From positions 1 to 40,721 of the forward strand of contig JAJDTQ010000216.1 in the NCBI GenBank assembly GCA_022827045.1: a stretch of 40,721 nt of DNA, given 5' to 3'. Each line of letters opens with the position of its first letter. Positions within the stretch are counted from its first letter, which is position 1. A model generated the notes under the pieces. That model ran no database searches, was not told the DNA's origin, and saw only the letters and a program-made list of their open reading frames with translations. This document shows positions 1 to 7,740 of this stretch, piece after piece. The stretch is from Candidatus Binatia bacterium. GTDB lineage: Bacteria > Desulfobacterota_B > Binatia > UBA9968 > JAJDTQ01. The translations under genes were made by a program, and so were the position numbers.

Positions 1-219
1 GTCAAACCCGCGGATCGCGACCTCGACGAAGAGGCGCTGGAAAAGATCAACCGGAACGTGCTCGCCCGGGTCTTCTGGGAGGACCGCGCGCTCATCTCAT
101 CGACGACGCTGGCAAAGAAATTCTCGCTCCGGCTCTGCATCATCAACCACAACACCACCTGGAACGACGTACGCGAGACGCTGGAGGCCATCGAGCGTTT
201 CGGGGCGGAAGCGTTGTAG
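1..219 (+). CDS. C-terminal fragment of a PLP-dependent group II decarboxylase
   Basis: The open frame begins before the window and ends at TAG 217-219, leaving 72 residues. The stretch LRLCIINHNTTWNDVRETLE followed by AIERFG is characteristic of the C-terminus of pyridoxal-phosphate-dependent amino acid decarboxylases (the aromatic-L-amino-acid/glutamate decarboxylase family), which release CO2 from an amino acid to give an amine. The catalytic lysine and the PLP-binding core lie outside the window, so the substrate cannot be told. The next recognisable gene is 1.7 kb away, so this is the end of its transcription unit. The family call rests on the C-terminal motif only. Confidence 0.75.
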   Translation, partial: VKPADRDLDEEALEKINRNVLARVFWEDRALISSTTLAKKFSLRLCIINHNTTWNDVRETLEAIERFGAEAL

Positions 220-1060
220 TCAGCTCTCCTCGGTCCGCAACCTCATCCTGTCACCGCCGGAGCGCCCGTCAGGCATGCGCCGGTCAGGTCCGTCCAGATG
301 CCGTAGCTCACCCCTCCGGCGGGAACGAACAACAACAGACCTGCGCCCACCAGACCCGGGCATCTGCCGGGGTGTGAACTCGACCGGGGCCACGACCCTG
401 AATTGGCCGAACGGAGTGCCCGGAGGCGAGCGGTCGGAACTCGGACCCCGGAAAATCGAACCCGGGGAAGACCGCTCGGGCGGACCGGAACGCGGTCCCG
501 TCCGAGAGGCGGCGCTCAATCCAGAACAAAGGTCGATCGACATGGAGTTCGAACTGTGTGGACACCTTCCCTCCTTGCGGCCGGCCTCAAGCCGGTAGCG
601 CCGGACCCGGCGGAGGATCCCCGCCGTTGCCGCCGCCCTGCTCCTCCACCTCCCGGCCACGCTTCTGCTCATGCCCGTGCAAAGCCTCTCGTTCGTCTGC
701 CGGTTGGGTTCTTCGGGAACACCGGGCCACGGTAGCGGATTTTCCGCACTCCTGCGCATGAGGGCGCTGACGCGGGGGTGTTCAATGCCGGACGCAGGCA
801 TGACCGGAACGAGGCCTCGTCCGGGCATCCTTGTCACGCCGGGGCTGTCATGGAAAAGCGGTCCCCGGTCACCCAGTGGGCGCTACCGCCCGGACCAGCC
901 GTAGGATACAAGCTGGAGGATTTCGCCGGGGTGAATGACACTTGCGTCGCTTTTGCGTCGCAGCCTGGAGTCCGTCAAGTCCCTGAAATCGCGGGCATGT
1001 GTTCGAATGTAACACGCCCGGTACACGCCCGTCCTACAAAGAGAATACACCTTTTCCATG

Positions 1061-1087
1061 GTACGAGCGGGTCGTAGGGGCTCGTAC
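1061..1087. other. perfect 8-bp hairpin in the non-coding stretch
   Basis: GTACGAGC (1061-1068) pairs perfectly with GCTCGTAC (1080-1087) across an 11-nt loop. No T-tract follows on either strand, so it is not a standard intrinsic terminator. It could be an RNA structure or a protein-binding inverted repeat; the function is unknown. Confidence 0.35.
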
Positions 1088-1430
1088 TGCGCACTTGGGC
1101 GCAGACAGGGCGCGACAGGCAGTCAACTGCGGCAGGTGTGGAAGAACAACGGCTCCGCCGTAGAGACGGAACCGCATGGCGAAGCATCGACGATCGGGGA
1201 TAAAAGACGCGTGATATTAAGGGGTTAGCCCGAGCGGCGCTTGAGCGGGAGAGGGATGTCAGAGCATACGGGGCCGAAACAGCGGATCACGGGCGGTTTC
1301 CGGTTGTCCATGCAGAAAAGCAGCCGTGGCGTCGCGAGCGCGGGTCTGGCGGCGAAGATTCTCCCGGGAACCGCGCGATTCCCCGGAGAACTTTTCCGTC
1401 CTACGCCGTGTTACACGCTGCGTCGCTGTC

Positions 1431-1468
1431 ATACAAACCAGTTACAAGACGCTTACAATCGACTTACA
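1431..1468. repeat. four TTACA-type units phased at exactly 11 bp
   Basis: ATACA starts at 1431 and TTACA starts at 1442, 1453 and 1464, so four pentamers are spaced 11 bp apart; one more TTACA lies at 1411. Direct repeats at 11-bp period are the usual geometry of binding sites for OmpR/PhoB-type winged-helix regulators. No convincing gene start lies next to it, so its target is unclear. Confidence 0.4.
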
Positions 1469-1925
1469 GCAGCCGGACCGGGTCATTGTCGCCGCCGGCC
1501 GCCTGACGGCGAAGCGGACGCGGACGGCAACCGGAATGCACGGTGATGTCGGCGCCGGCCTCGGCATTCGGGTCGATGCCCGTGCGGAACGTGATGACGG
1601 CGGCGGCGTCATGGGCGAAGCGCGCCCGGCCAGAGTCGACTGAAACCGTCACGCAGCGAGCATCGACGAAGAGCCGTAGCGCCTTGGCCGGCGGAAGCGG
1701 CGGGTTGACGAGACCCATGCGGTCGAGTGTCCGGACATGGGGCCTGCGCGTTTGCAGCGCATGACGTGCATTGCTACGGTGCGCGGACGGAGACCCGGCG
1801 CGGGGTTGCGCTCTTCCGGCGGTCGCGAGGGGCGCCCGTGGGCGGGCGGAGAAGAAACCCGCTTCTCTCCCGGAAATCCGCGCCGGACCGTATCATGCGG
1901 GGACGCGTGACGAAGGAGTGGCCGA

Positions 1926-2489
1926 GTGGACCGGGAGACCCTCTCTGAAATCGTGAGGCATTCCCTGAACGAAGCATTCGCCAGGTTGCACGGCCGGGGC
2001 GCCGGCGCAGGGGAGTGGACGAGAGAGATCAAGACGCAGCTGTGCGTTGCCGGAACGGCGCAACAGCCGCCGCTCCATGTCTGCGCCTCAGGCATCGAAG
2101 CCGCTGACAGCGGGGAGTGGCTGTACGACGTCTGCTGGCTCAGATACGGCGAAGCGAATCCTCTGGCCGAGCCTCATGCAGACCACGGGCTCGACTGCCT
2201 GACCGAAGCTGTCCTGATCCTGGAGTGCGAGTGGGCGGATGCGGGCACGGAGCCGGGCCGGATAAGGGACGCCTTCCACAAACTCATGGTCGGACGGGCT
2301 CGCGTCCGCTGCATGATATGGGAAGACGGCAAGGGGGAAGACGACACGGAGATCGCGGAATGGCTGGTCGGCATGATGAGCGAATGCCTGGAGACGGACC
2401 CTGACGACTTCTACCTGCTCGCCCGCCATACCGCCCGGGGTTTCCAGTGCTGGCACCTCCACGGCAACGGGACGGTCTACCCGATGTAG
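1926..2489 (+). CDS. uncharacterised 187-aa protein
   Basis: I do not recognise this protein. It starts at GTG 1926 behind a strong ribosome-binding site, AAGGAG at 1913-1918 with a 7-nt spacer, which is why I accept it as a real gene. The predicted order is an N-terminal helix, strands containing WLYDVCWLRY, the strand LILECEW, a helix, then RCMIWED. This resembles the order of a PD-(D/E)XK nuclease fold, with a candidate Asp in WLYDV and Glu residues in LECEW, but the usual catalytic Lys is not evident, so the resemblance is only a weak inference. It is soluble, with no signal peptide or membrane segment. It lies convergent to the integrase, 45 bp from its stop, so it may be cargo of that element. 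Confidence 0.65.
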   Translation: MDRETLSEIVRHSLNEAFARLHGRGAGAGEWTREIKTQLCVAGTAQQPPLHVCASGIEAADSGEWLYDVCWLRYGEANPLAEPHADHGLDCLTEAVLILECEWADAGTEPGRIRDAFHKLMVGRARVRCMIWEDGKGEDDTEIAEWLVGMMSECLETDPDDFYLLARHTARGFQCWHLHGNGTVYPM

Positions 2490-2534
2490 ACGGGGCTGTT
2501 GTTTGGGCCAGATGTGCAGCGGTCTGCCTCTCCC

Positions 2535-3689
2535 TCAACCAGCGACCTCCGCGATCCTGCTTGCAATGCGGTTGGCGGCGGACTTGACGGGATCGTTGGC
2601 GAGGTGGGCATAGCGGGCCGTGGTCTGGACCTTGTTGTGACCGAGCAGCTTCCCGATCATGGGCAGGCCCTCGCCCACCAGCAGCCCGCCGCTGGCGAAG
2701 GAATGACGCAGGTCATGGATCCGCAGATTTTTGATTCCGGCCCGCGCCACGATGCGATACCAGGGGCCATGCAGGAAGGCGAGATGAGCACCGTCTTTCA
2801 GGCCGGGAAGCACCCAGGGGCTGTCTTCCCTGCGCTGAATGCCGCGCAGCACCTCAATGGCAGGGTCGCCCAGGTACACGATCCTGGCGCCGGTCTTGGA
2901 ATCCGGCAGCCGAAGCTCTCCCCACGCCAGATCCACGTACTCCCACTTCAGGGACAGAATCTCGCCGCTCCGGCAGCCGGTCAGCATCAGCAGCCGGATG
3001 GCGGCGACAGCCGCGGGTGAAGCGAACCCCTCGCGCTCCGCGTCCCGGAGCGCCGCGCCCAGGCGGTGGTACTCGTCATCCGAAAGGAAGCGCTCCCGCT
3101 TGTGTTCGGGATACTTCTTGACGAACCGGCAGGGGTTGACGCCCTCGGGGCGCATCTCCCAGACCTCGGCCATGGTGAGCATCCTGGAGAGGACGCCGAG
3201 GGTGCGGTTGGCGTGGCCGGGCACGGAGCGCATGTCGTGATGGAGGGCCGCGGCGTCGGCCCTGCCGATGTCGGCGACACGGCGTCTGCCGAGCCGGGGC
3301 AGTATCCGCTTCTCGATGATCTTGCGGTTGAGCGCGGCGGTGCTGGGCTTCAGGTGATCGGGAGCGTACTCGTCCATGAAGCGCCGGGCGAGGTCGGCCA
3401 TGGTGGCGCCGGCGGCCTTGCGGGGCGTCTTCCCTTCGAGGTCGCGCCCGGTCCTGGCCAGCGTGACGATCTCCGCGGCGCGCGCCCGGGCGGCCGCCGG
3501 GGTGATGAGACCATGAGGTCCGATGGTGGCCTTGACCGCGCGTCCCTCGTGGCGGTACTTGACGATGTAGACCTTTCGTCCGGTGGGATGGACGCGTACC
3601 CCGAAGCCTTTCAAGTCTTCGTCCCAGACAACTCTTTCGCGTTCGGAGGGGGTGAGCGCGTCGACCGTTCGCTTGGTGATTTTGGGCAT
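2535..3689 (-). CDS. site-specific tyrosine integrase, P4 type
   Basis: This 384-aa tyrosine recombinase would integrate or excise a mobile element. The N-terminal 85 or so residues (KRTVDALTPSERERVVWDEDL) form the arm-type DNA-binding domain typical of P4-like phage and island integrases. The core-binding helices span about 95-190 and the catalytic domain about 200-375. Catalytic residues are visible: Arg in LTGCRSGEIL, the HDLRHSFA box (His and Arg), His in LGHNKVQTT, and the nucleophile Tyr in ARYAHL. The length is normal and the frame intact, so it may be active. AAGGAG lies 8 nt before the ATG. I could not find a tRNA gene or a clear att core beside it. A broken toxin gene lies directly upstream, so the element boundary may fall between 3690 and 3790. 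Confidence 0.92.
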   Translation of the reverse strand: MPKITKRTVDALTPSERERVVWDEDLKGFGVRVHPTGRKVYIVKYRHEGRAVKATIGPHGLITPAAARARAAEIVTLARTGRDLEGKTPRKAAGATMADLARRFMDEYAPDHLKPSTAALNRKIIEKRILPRLGRRRVADIGRADAAALHHDMRSVPGHANRTLGVLSRMLTMAEVWEMRPEGVNPCRFVKKYPEHKRERFLSDDEYHRLGAALRDAEREGFASPAAVAAIRLLMLTGCRSGEILSLKWEYVDLAWGELRLPDSKTGARIVYLGDPAIEVLRGIQRREDSPWVLPGLKDGAHLAFLHGPWYRIVARAGIKNLRIHDLRHSFASGGLLVGEGLPMIGKLLGHNKVQTTARYAHLANDPVKSAANRIASRIAEVAG

Positions 3690-3786
3690 GGTGGAGTCTC
3701 CTTGCAGTTCAATTCAGGGACTGATTAGGTACCCACAGGGAGCGATTCAGAGGGTATTGTAGACTATTCGTGGCGGGGCTGCAAGA

Positions 3787-3990
3787 TCATAACCTACTGA
3801 ATAATCGTACATTAATGCGTTCCTGTCGTTCCATGCCGTCTCTATCAGAATAGTATGTCGGTGTCCTTGGTCGCCCGGAAATCGAGACAGCCGCGTTGAA
3901 CAGCAGATCGCAGGCAGCACCGCCGATGATCGCGTATTGGTCCTCGTGCGCTGCGAAATACTCGCGGAATTTCTCTATTCCAGCTACCAC
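3787..3990 (-). pseudogene. truncated AbiEii-like nucleotidyltransferase toxin
   Basis: The frame starts at GTG 3990 and begins with a normal nucleotidyltransferase N-terminus, including the nucleotide-binding IIGGAACDLLF motif. After LLFNAA the frame is wrong. In the next frame the sequence continues as CLDFRATKDTDILF, which carries the expected D-x-D metal site and then meets a stop codon at about 3845-3850. The loss of one G near 3890 therefore separates the GG motif from the D-x-D motif, and everything after the D-x-D strand is missing. The gene overlaps the upstream regulator by 7 nt (GTGGTAG), the coupled arrangement of a two-gene toxin-antitoxin locus. In AbiE-like systems such enzymes are the toxic partner. 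This copy should be inactive unless the missing base is a sequencing error. Confidence 0.7.
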
Positions 3991-4994
3991 TCGATTCTCT
4001 CCAACAATCGTTCCGCAGCCATGGAGACGCGCTCATCACGGTGGTTCCGGAACTGCGTGTAGAGCGACAGGGGATCCACGGTGCGCGCGTGGGAAAGGTC
4101 GGCAGGATCATAGGCCCATGTTTCGACGATATGGGCGGCCTGTTCCGGATCGGTCTCTACGAGTCCGTAGGTTTGCGCAAAGGTTTTCCAATCGCTGGCC
4201 GCGACGGCGAAAGTATCTCGTGGCGGCGGGGACAAATCGGTCAGATCCGAAAGCGCACTCTCACCCGCGTGTTTCAGCGGTGCGGCGATGTGACCGTTCC
4301 GGACGAACTTTCTTGTGCGTACCGGGCTGCGCAGCAGATCGTGCGCGGCATCGAACAGATCCCGCCCTTCGGTCTTGAAACGGATATGCCGTTCCTTGCC
4401 GTGCCGTTCAGCGTGCGCAAGGCCAGTATCGACCAGATAATCGAACGCGCGGCCGATCGACATGGCCGAGTAGCGCAGTTGCGTGGCTATGAGAGAAGGG
4501 GATGTCGCCGCCTGGTCGGGTCGCAGGAGGTGAAGGAACAATACAGCCTGAGCGGCCGGCGAGAGGGCATTGGGTCGCGGCTCTTTGTACGTGTGGAATC
4601 GTTCGCGCAAGTCCATGGCGAGGTCGGGGATATAGAGCTGCCTGCCGGGCACGACAAACGGGACGCCACGTTTAATGAGGCGCGAGCGGTTGTATGCGCT
4701 CAGCGATGGAGCGACGAAGACGACGATTGCGTCAACGGCGTCGCGGACCAAGGCAAGGTGCTTTTCAATGTTGGCCGGCGTTGCGGTGTTGTCGTTGGCG
4801 GCCAGGAACACGAGGCGTCTTCCTGCTATTTGGCCCTCGTGAAGGCTGTACATGCGGGACAGAAAGGAAGGGAGCCCCGGCGCTTGTTCAAACGGGTATG
4901 TCCGAACGGGCTCGTGAAGCGTGTCTTCGAGATACCGCTCCAACTCCTCGGTGATCGACCTTTCAGTCGTGACGTGCCATCTCTCTAACATCAT
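3984..4994 (-). CDS. winged-helix regulator / AbiEi-like antitoxin partner
   Basis: This 336-aa protein has predicted winged-helix features in its middle (SLIATQLRYSAMSIGRAFDY, about residues 170-215). It lies directly upstream of, and overlaps by 7 nt, a nucleotidyltransferase gene. That pairing is known for AbiE-type (type IV) toxin-antitoxin loci and related MarR-like regulator/nucleotidyltransferase pairs, where the first gene encodes the DNA-binding antitoxin that represses the operon. There is no signal peptide or membrane segment. The frame is complete, so the antitoxin outlived its broken toxin. A near-consensus promoter ends only about 5 nt before the ATG, suggesting a leaderless transcript. 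The family assignment relies on gene order and on the fold-like pattern, not on a signature motif. Confidence 0.65.
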   Translation of the reverse strand: MMLERWHVTTERSITEELERYLEDTLHEPVRTYPFEQAPGLPSFLSRMYSLHEGQIAGRRLVFLAANDNTATPANIEKHLALVRDAVDAIVVFVAPSLSAYNRSRLIKRGVPFVVPGRQLYIPDLAMDLRERFHTYKEPRPNALSPAAQAVLFLHLLRPDQAATSPSLIATQLRYSAMSIGRAFDYLVDTGLAHAERHGKERHIRFKTEGRDLFDAAHDLLRSPVRTRKFVRNGHIAAPLKHAGESALSDLTDLSPPPRDTFAVAASDWKTFAQTYGLVETDPEQAAHIVETWAYDPADLSHARTVDPLSLYTQFRNHRDERVSMAAERLLERIEW

Positions 4995-4999
4995 AGTGC

Positions 5000-5028
5000 A
5001 TTATAACAGCGATGTCGTTAGTGTGCAA
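5000..5028 (-). promoter_or_regulatory. promoter of the AbiE-like operon, probably leaderless
   Basis: On the minus strand TTGCAC (5028-5023) and TATAAT (5005-5000) are 17 bp apart, with a TG two bases before the -10. The start codon is at 4994, so transcription should begin at or within a few bases of the ATG. The 7-bp arms TTATAAC (5001-5007) and GTTATAA (5036-5042) form an inverted repeat around the promoter and could be an operator for autoregulation. Confidence 0.55.
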
Positions 5029-5205
5029 GAGTACCGTTATAAATATGCTGGACAACAAGTTACTGTCCACTGGTAATCGGGTAGCGGGGCTGGGCTCCGG
5101 GGTGCCGAGACCGATCCGGCCACGGTCGAGCAGCGCGCGCCAGGCACATGCGTCGGTGCCTCCGCGCACACGGCCCGCGTGGGTCCGTGCGACTTCGCGC
5201 AGCCG

Positions 5206-7611
5206 TCATCCGCGCGCCGTCCGATGGACATGGTTGTCTCGGTCGGTATCGCCTTCGACCTTCATCAGCAGCGGCGGCAGGAAGAAGAAGTCGGCGAGAA
5301 GCGCGAGCGCGATGACGAGCGCGGTTAGTCTGCCCATTGCGGCGTTCATCTCGAAACTGGAGAGGCTCACCACTACGAAGCCCGCCACGAGTACCAGGGA
5401 GGTCGTGAGTAGAGCGCGGCCCACGGTGCGGAACGCGGTGCGCACCGCATCGGGAGACGAGCAGCCGAGTTCGCGCTGGGCCCGGCGGTACTTGCTGAGA
5501 AAATGCACGGTGTCGTCGACCACGATGCCCAGCGTCATGGTCGTGACCACGGACAGCGAGACCCCCACCTCTCCGACCGCCAACCCCCAGATCCCGAAGC
5601 CCAACGCGCCCGGAACCAGGTTGGGGACGAGGCTCGTAAGCCCAAGGCGCAGAGACCGCAGCGCGAGGATGAGGACGAAAGAAATCCCGACGAGGGCAAT
5701 CGTGGTTCCGACGAGCATCGCGATGATGTTTCGCCGTCCGAGATAGGCGAACATCAGCGTGGTGCCGGAGCTCTCGGGCCGGACGATGTTGGGCGCATTG
5801 TCCGCGAGCCACCGCAACGCGCGTCGATCGAGATCGAGCACCTCGTTCGAAGAGAGCGTCTTGGTGGCCGCCACCATCCGGGTCGCCGACTTGTCGAGGT
5901 CGACCTGGTTGTTGAGATCGTGGCCGAAGGGAAGCGACAGCTCGTAGAGGAGCAGATACTGGGCGGCGAGCTCCCCGCTTGCGGGCAGCCGGTATTCGGC
6001 GGGATCGTCGCCGTGCATGCTCATGTTGAGCTGCCGGAACGTATCGGTGATCACGTCGACGTGAATCGTCTCCGGCTGAGCCTTGTACCACTCGGCGAAC
6101 GCCGCGACCTCGGAAAGGTAGCCGGGATCGCTGACCCCACCGGTCTCGCCCGATTCGAGCGCGTACTCCAGGGCGTACATGCCCGTAAGGTGCTCGACGG
6201 TGAAATCCACGTCGCGCCGAAACTCGATGCTTTCGCCGAAATAGTGGAGGAAGACATCGTTCAACTCGTTGCGCGGTATCAAGGCGACGAGCGCCACGAC
6301 GGTCAGCCCGCCCCACAGCAGCAGTTGCCGGCGCCGCCGCACGACGAACTCGGCCAGAGCCGCCATTGCCGCATCGTGGCGCTGAGCGGTGGCGCGCAGC
6401 CGGATCGGGAGGAGAGAAAGCAGCGCCGGAAGAAAGGTCACCGAGAGCACGAACGCCGCGGCGACGCCGAACGAGACGAAGGTCCCGAGGTGACGGAGCG
6501 GCGGCACTTCGGAGAAGTTCAGGCTCAGGAAACCGAGGGTGGTGGTCAGGCTCGCGAGGAAGACCGGCTGGAGGTTCACCCGCACCGACTCGACGATCGC
6601 ATCCCGCTTGAGTTCGCGGGATCCGGCGCCTTGGTCGGCGAGCGCGCGGCCAGCGCCGGCCCGCATGCCGTGCACGAGGCTCGAATAGACGTGGACGCAG
6701 TTGGCGATCGCGACCGTCAGCACGACAATCGGTGCGATGGCGGCAACCGCCGTCAACGGGAGCCCCACCCAGCCGCCCATTCCCACCGCGGTCATGACCG
6801 ACAGCGCGACGACGAGCATGATCGCGAACGTCCCGCTGACCCCCCGGGTCAGCAGCAGGAGCATCAGCGTCATCGCCCCGAAGCTTGCCGGGACGAGCGC
6901 CTTGAGGTCTTTGAGCGCTACTTCCATGAAGGTCTGGTTGAAGATCACCATGCCGCTCATTCGCACGTCGATGCCCGGGAAGCGTTCGCGAACCTGCTTC
7001 CTGAGCCCGCGCGCGAACTCGGCGACCCGGCGACCTTCGATCAGATCGGCTTCGTCCGGCAGCTGCACGGTGACGTTGACGCCGCCAACTGTTCCGTCGC
7101 GTGCGATCAGGCGCGCCGCCAGCCGCGGTTCGGCCAGGGCGACGGCGCGAATCCGCGACCGCTCGGCGGCATCGCCGCGGGCGGCCTCGTCCACGAGATC
7201 GCGAACCAGAATGTCGTCGCCGTCGGCCGTGACGTGCTGGAAGTTGACGACGGAGTCGACGCGCGACGCGTAGGGGATTCTCCAGGACCGTTCGGTGAGC
7301 CAGGCGGTGGCGTCGAGCGCGAGGGCCGAGGTGGCGTCGCGGTCCTTCGGCACGATGGCGAAGAAGACGTTGCTGCTCTTCCCGTAGGTGTTCTCCATCG
7401 CCTCGTATGCGAGAAGCTGCGGATTGTCCTTGGAGAAGTAGATGCGGTGGTCGGTCGAGAACTCGAGAAACGCCGTGCCGCTCGCCGCAATCCCGACCAG
7501 GACCAGGGTGACGGCGATGATCGGCCAACGCGCCGCGACGACCCAGGCGCCCAGCCGCGATTCCAGCGCCTCCACGAGATGCGTCTGGCGCTCACGCTTT
7601 TCCGTCGGCAT
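5206..7611 (-). CDS. RND/MMPL-family exporter
   Basis: This protein of about 801 aa is an inner-membrane exporter of the RND superfamily, closest in style to the MMPL/hopanoid-exporter branch, which moves lipids or hydrophobic compounds using the proton gradient. It has TM1 near residue 30 (WPIIAVTLVLVGIAASG), a large periplasmic loop, a bundle of helices (VPASFGAMTLMLLLLTRGVSG onward), a second periplasmic loop with FGESIEFRRDVDF, and a second bundle. The second bundle contains TLGIVVDDTVHFLSKYRRA, the acidic intramembrane signature of the family. ATG 7611 has AGGA 6 nt upstream; an in-frame start at 7719 is possible but would add a low-complexity N-terminus. It follows the sensor/regulator gene on the same strand by about 130 bp, so that regulator may control it. 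Its substrate is unknown. Confidence 0.85.
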   Translation of the reverse strand: MPTEKRERQTHLVEALESRLGAWVVAARWPIIAVTLVLVGIAASGTAFLEFSTDHRIYFSKDNPQLLAYEAMENTYGKSSNVFFAIVPKDRDATSALALDATAWLTERSWRIPYASRVDSVVNFQHVTADGDDILVRDLVDEAARGDAAERSRIRAVALAEPRLAARLIARDGTVGGVNVTVQLPDEADLIEGRRVAEFARGLRKQVRERFPGIDVRMSGMVIFNQTFMEVALKDLKALVPASFGAMTLMLLLLTRGVSGTFAIMLVVALSVMTAVGMGGWVGLPLTAVAAIAPIVVLTVAIANCVHVYSSLVHGMRAGAGRALADQGAGSRELKRDAIVESVRVNLQPVFLASLTTTLGFLSLNFSEVPPLRHLGTFVSFGVAAAFVLSVTFLPALLSLLPIRLRATAQRHDAAMAALAEFVVRRRRQLLLWGGLTVVALVALIPRNELNDVFLHYFGESIEFRRDVDFTVEHLTGMYALEYALESGETGGVSDPGYLSEVAAFAEWYKAQPETIHVDVITDTFRQLNMSMHGDDPAEYRLPASGELAAQYLLLYELSLPFGHDLNNQVDLDKSATRMVAATKTLSSNEVLDLDRRALRWLADNAPNIVRPESSGTTLMFAYLGRRNIIAMLVGTTIALVGISFVLILALRSLRLGLTSLVPNLVPGALGFGIWGLAVGEVGVSLSVVTTMTLGIVVDDTVHFLSKYRRAQRELGCSSPDAVRTAFRTVGRALLTTSLVLVAGFVVVSLSSFEMNAAMGRLTALVIALALLADFFFLPPLLMKVEGDTDRDNHVHRTARG

Positions 7612-7740
7612 GGATCGTCCTGACGGTGTAGGGGCATCTCCCGGAGGCGCCGAAACCGAGGCTGTCCGCGAGGCGGTTTGGGCAAGGCGGCGGCATCGCG
7701 ACAGCATCGGCGCCGACATCCTGATGAAGGATGCGGCTGT

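Larger units (their letters stand above)
220..1925. other. 1.7-kb stretch without a recognisable gene
   Basis: Open frames exist on both strands, as expected at this GC content, but none has a good ribosome-binding site together with a protein-like composition; most translate into Arg/Pro/Ser-rich out-of-frame-like sequence. The only slightly protein-like frame is a minus-strand one of 84 residues at 1464-1718, and I cannot support it. Two structured elements inside are listed separately: a hairpin at 1061-1087 and an 11-bp-phased repeat at 1431-1468. The stretch may be a decayed accessory region, since integrase and toxin-antitoxin remnants follow it. Confidence 0.5.

Noticed and set aside
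5060..7528. 822-aa minus-strand open frame
   Set aside because: It overlaps the RND exporter in another frame and is Arg/Gly-rich without domains; the exporter frame carries clear family motifs.
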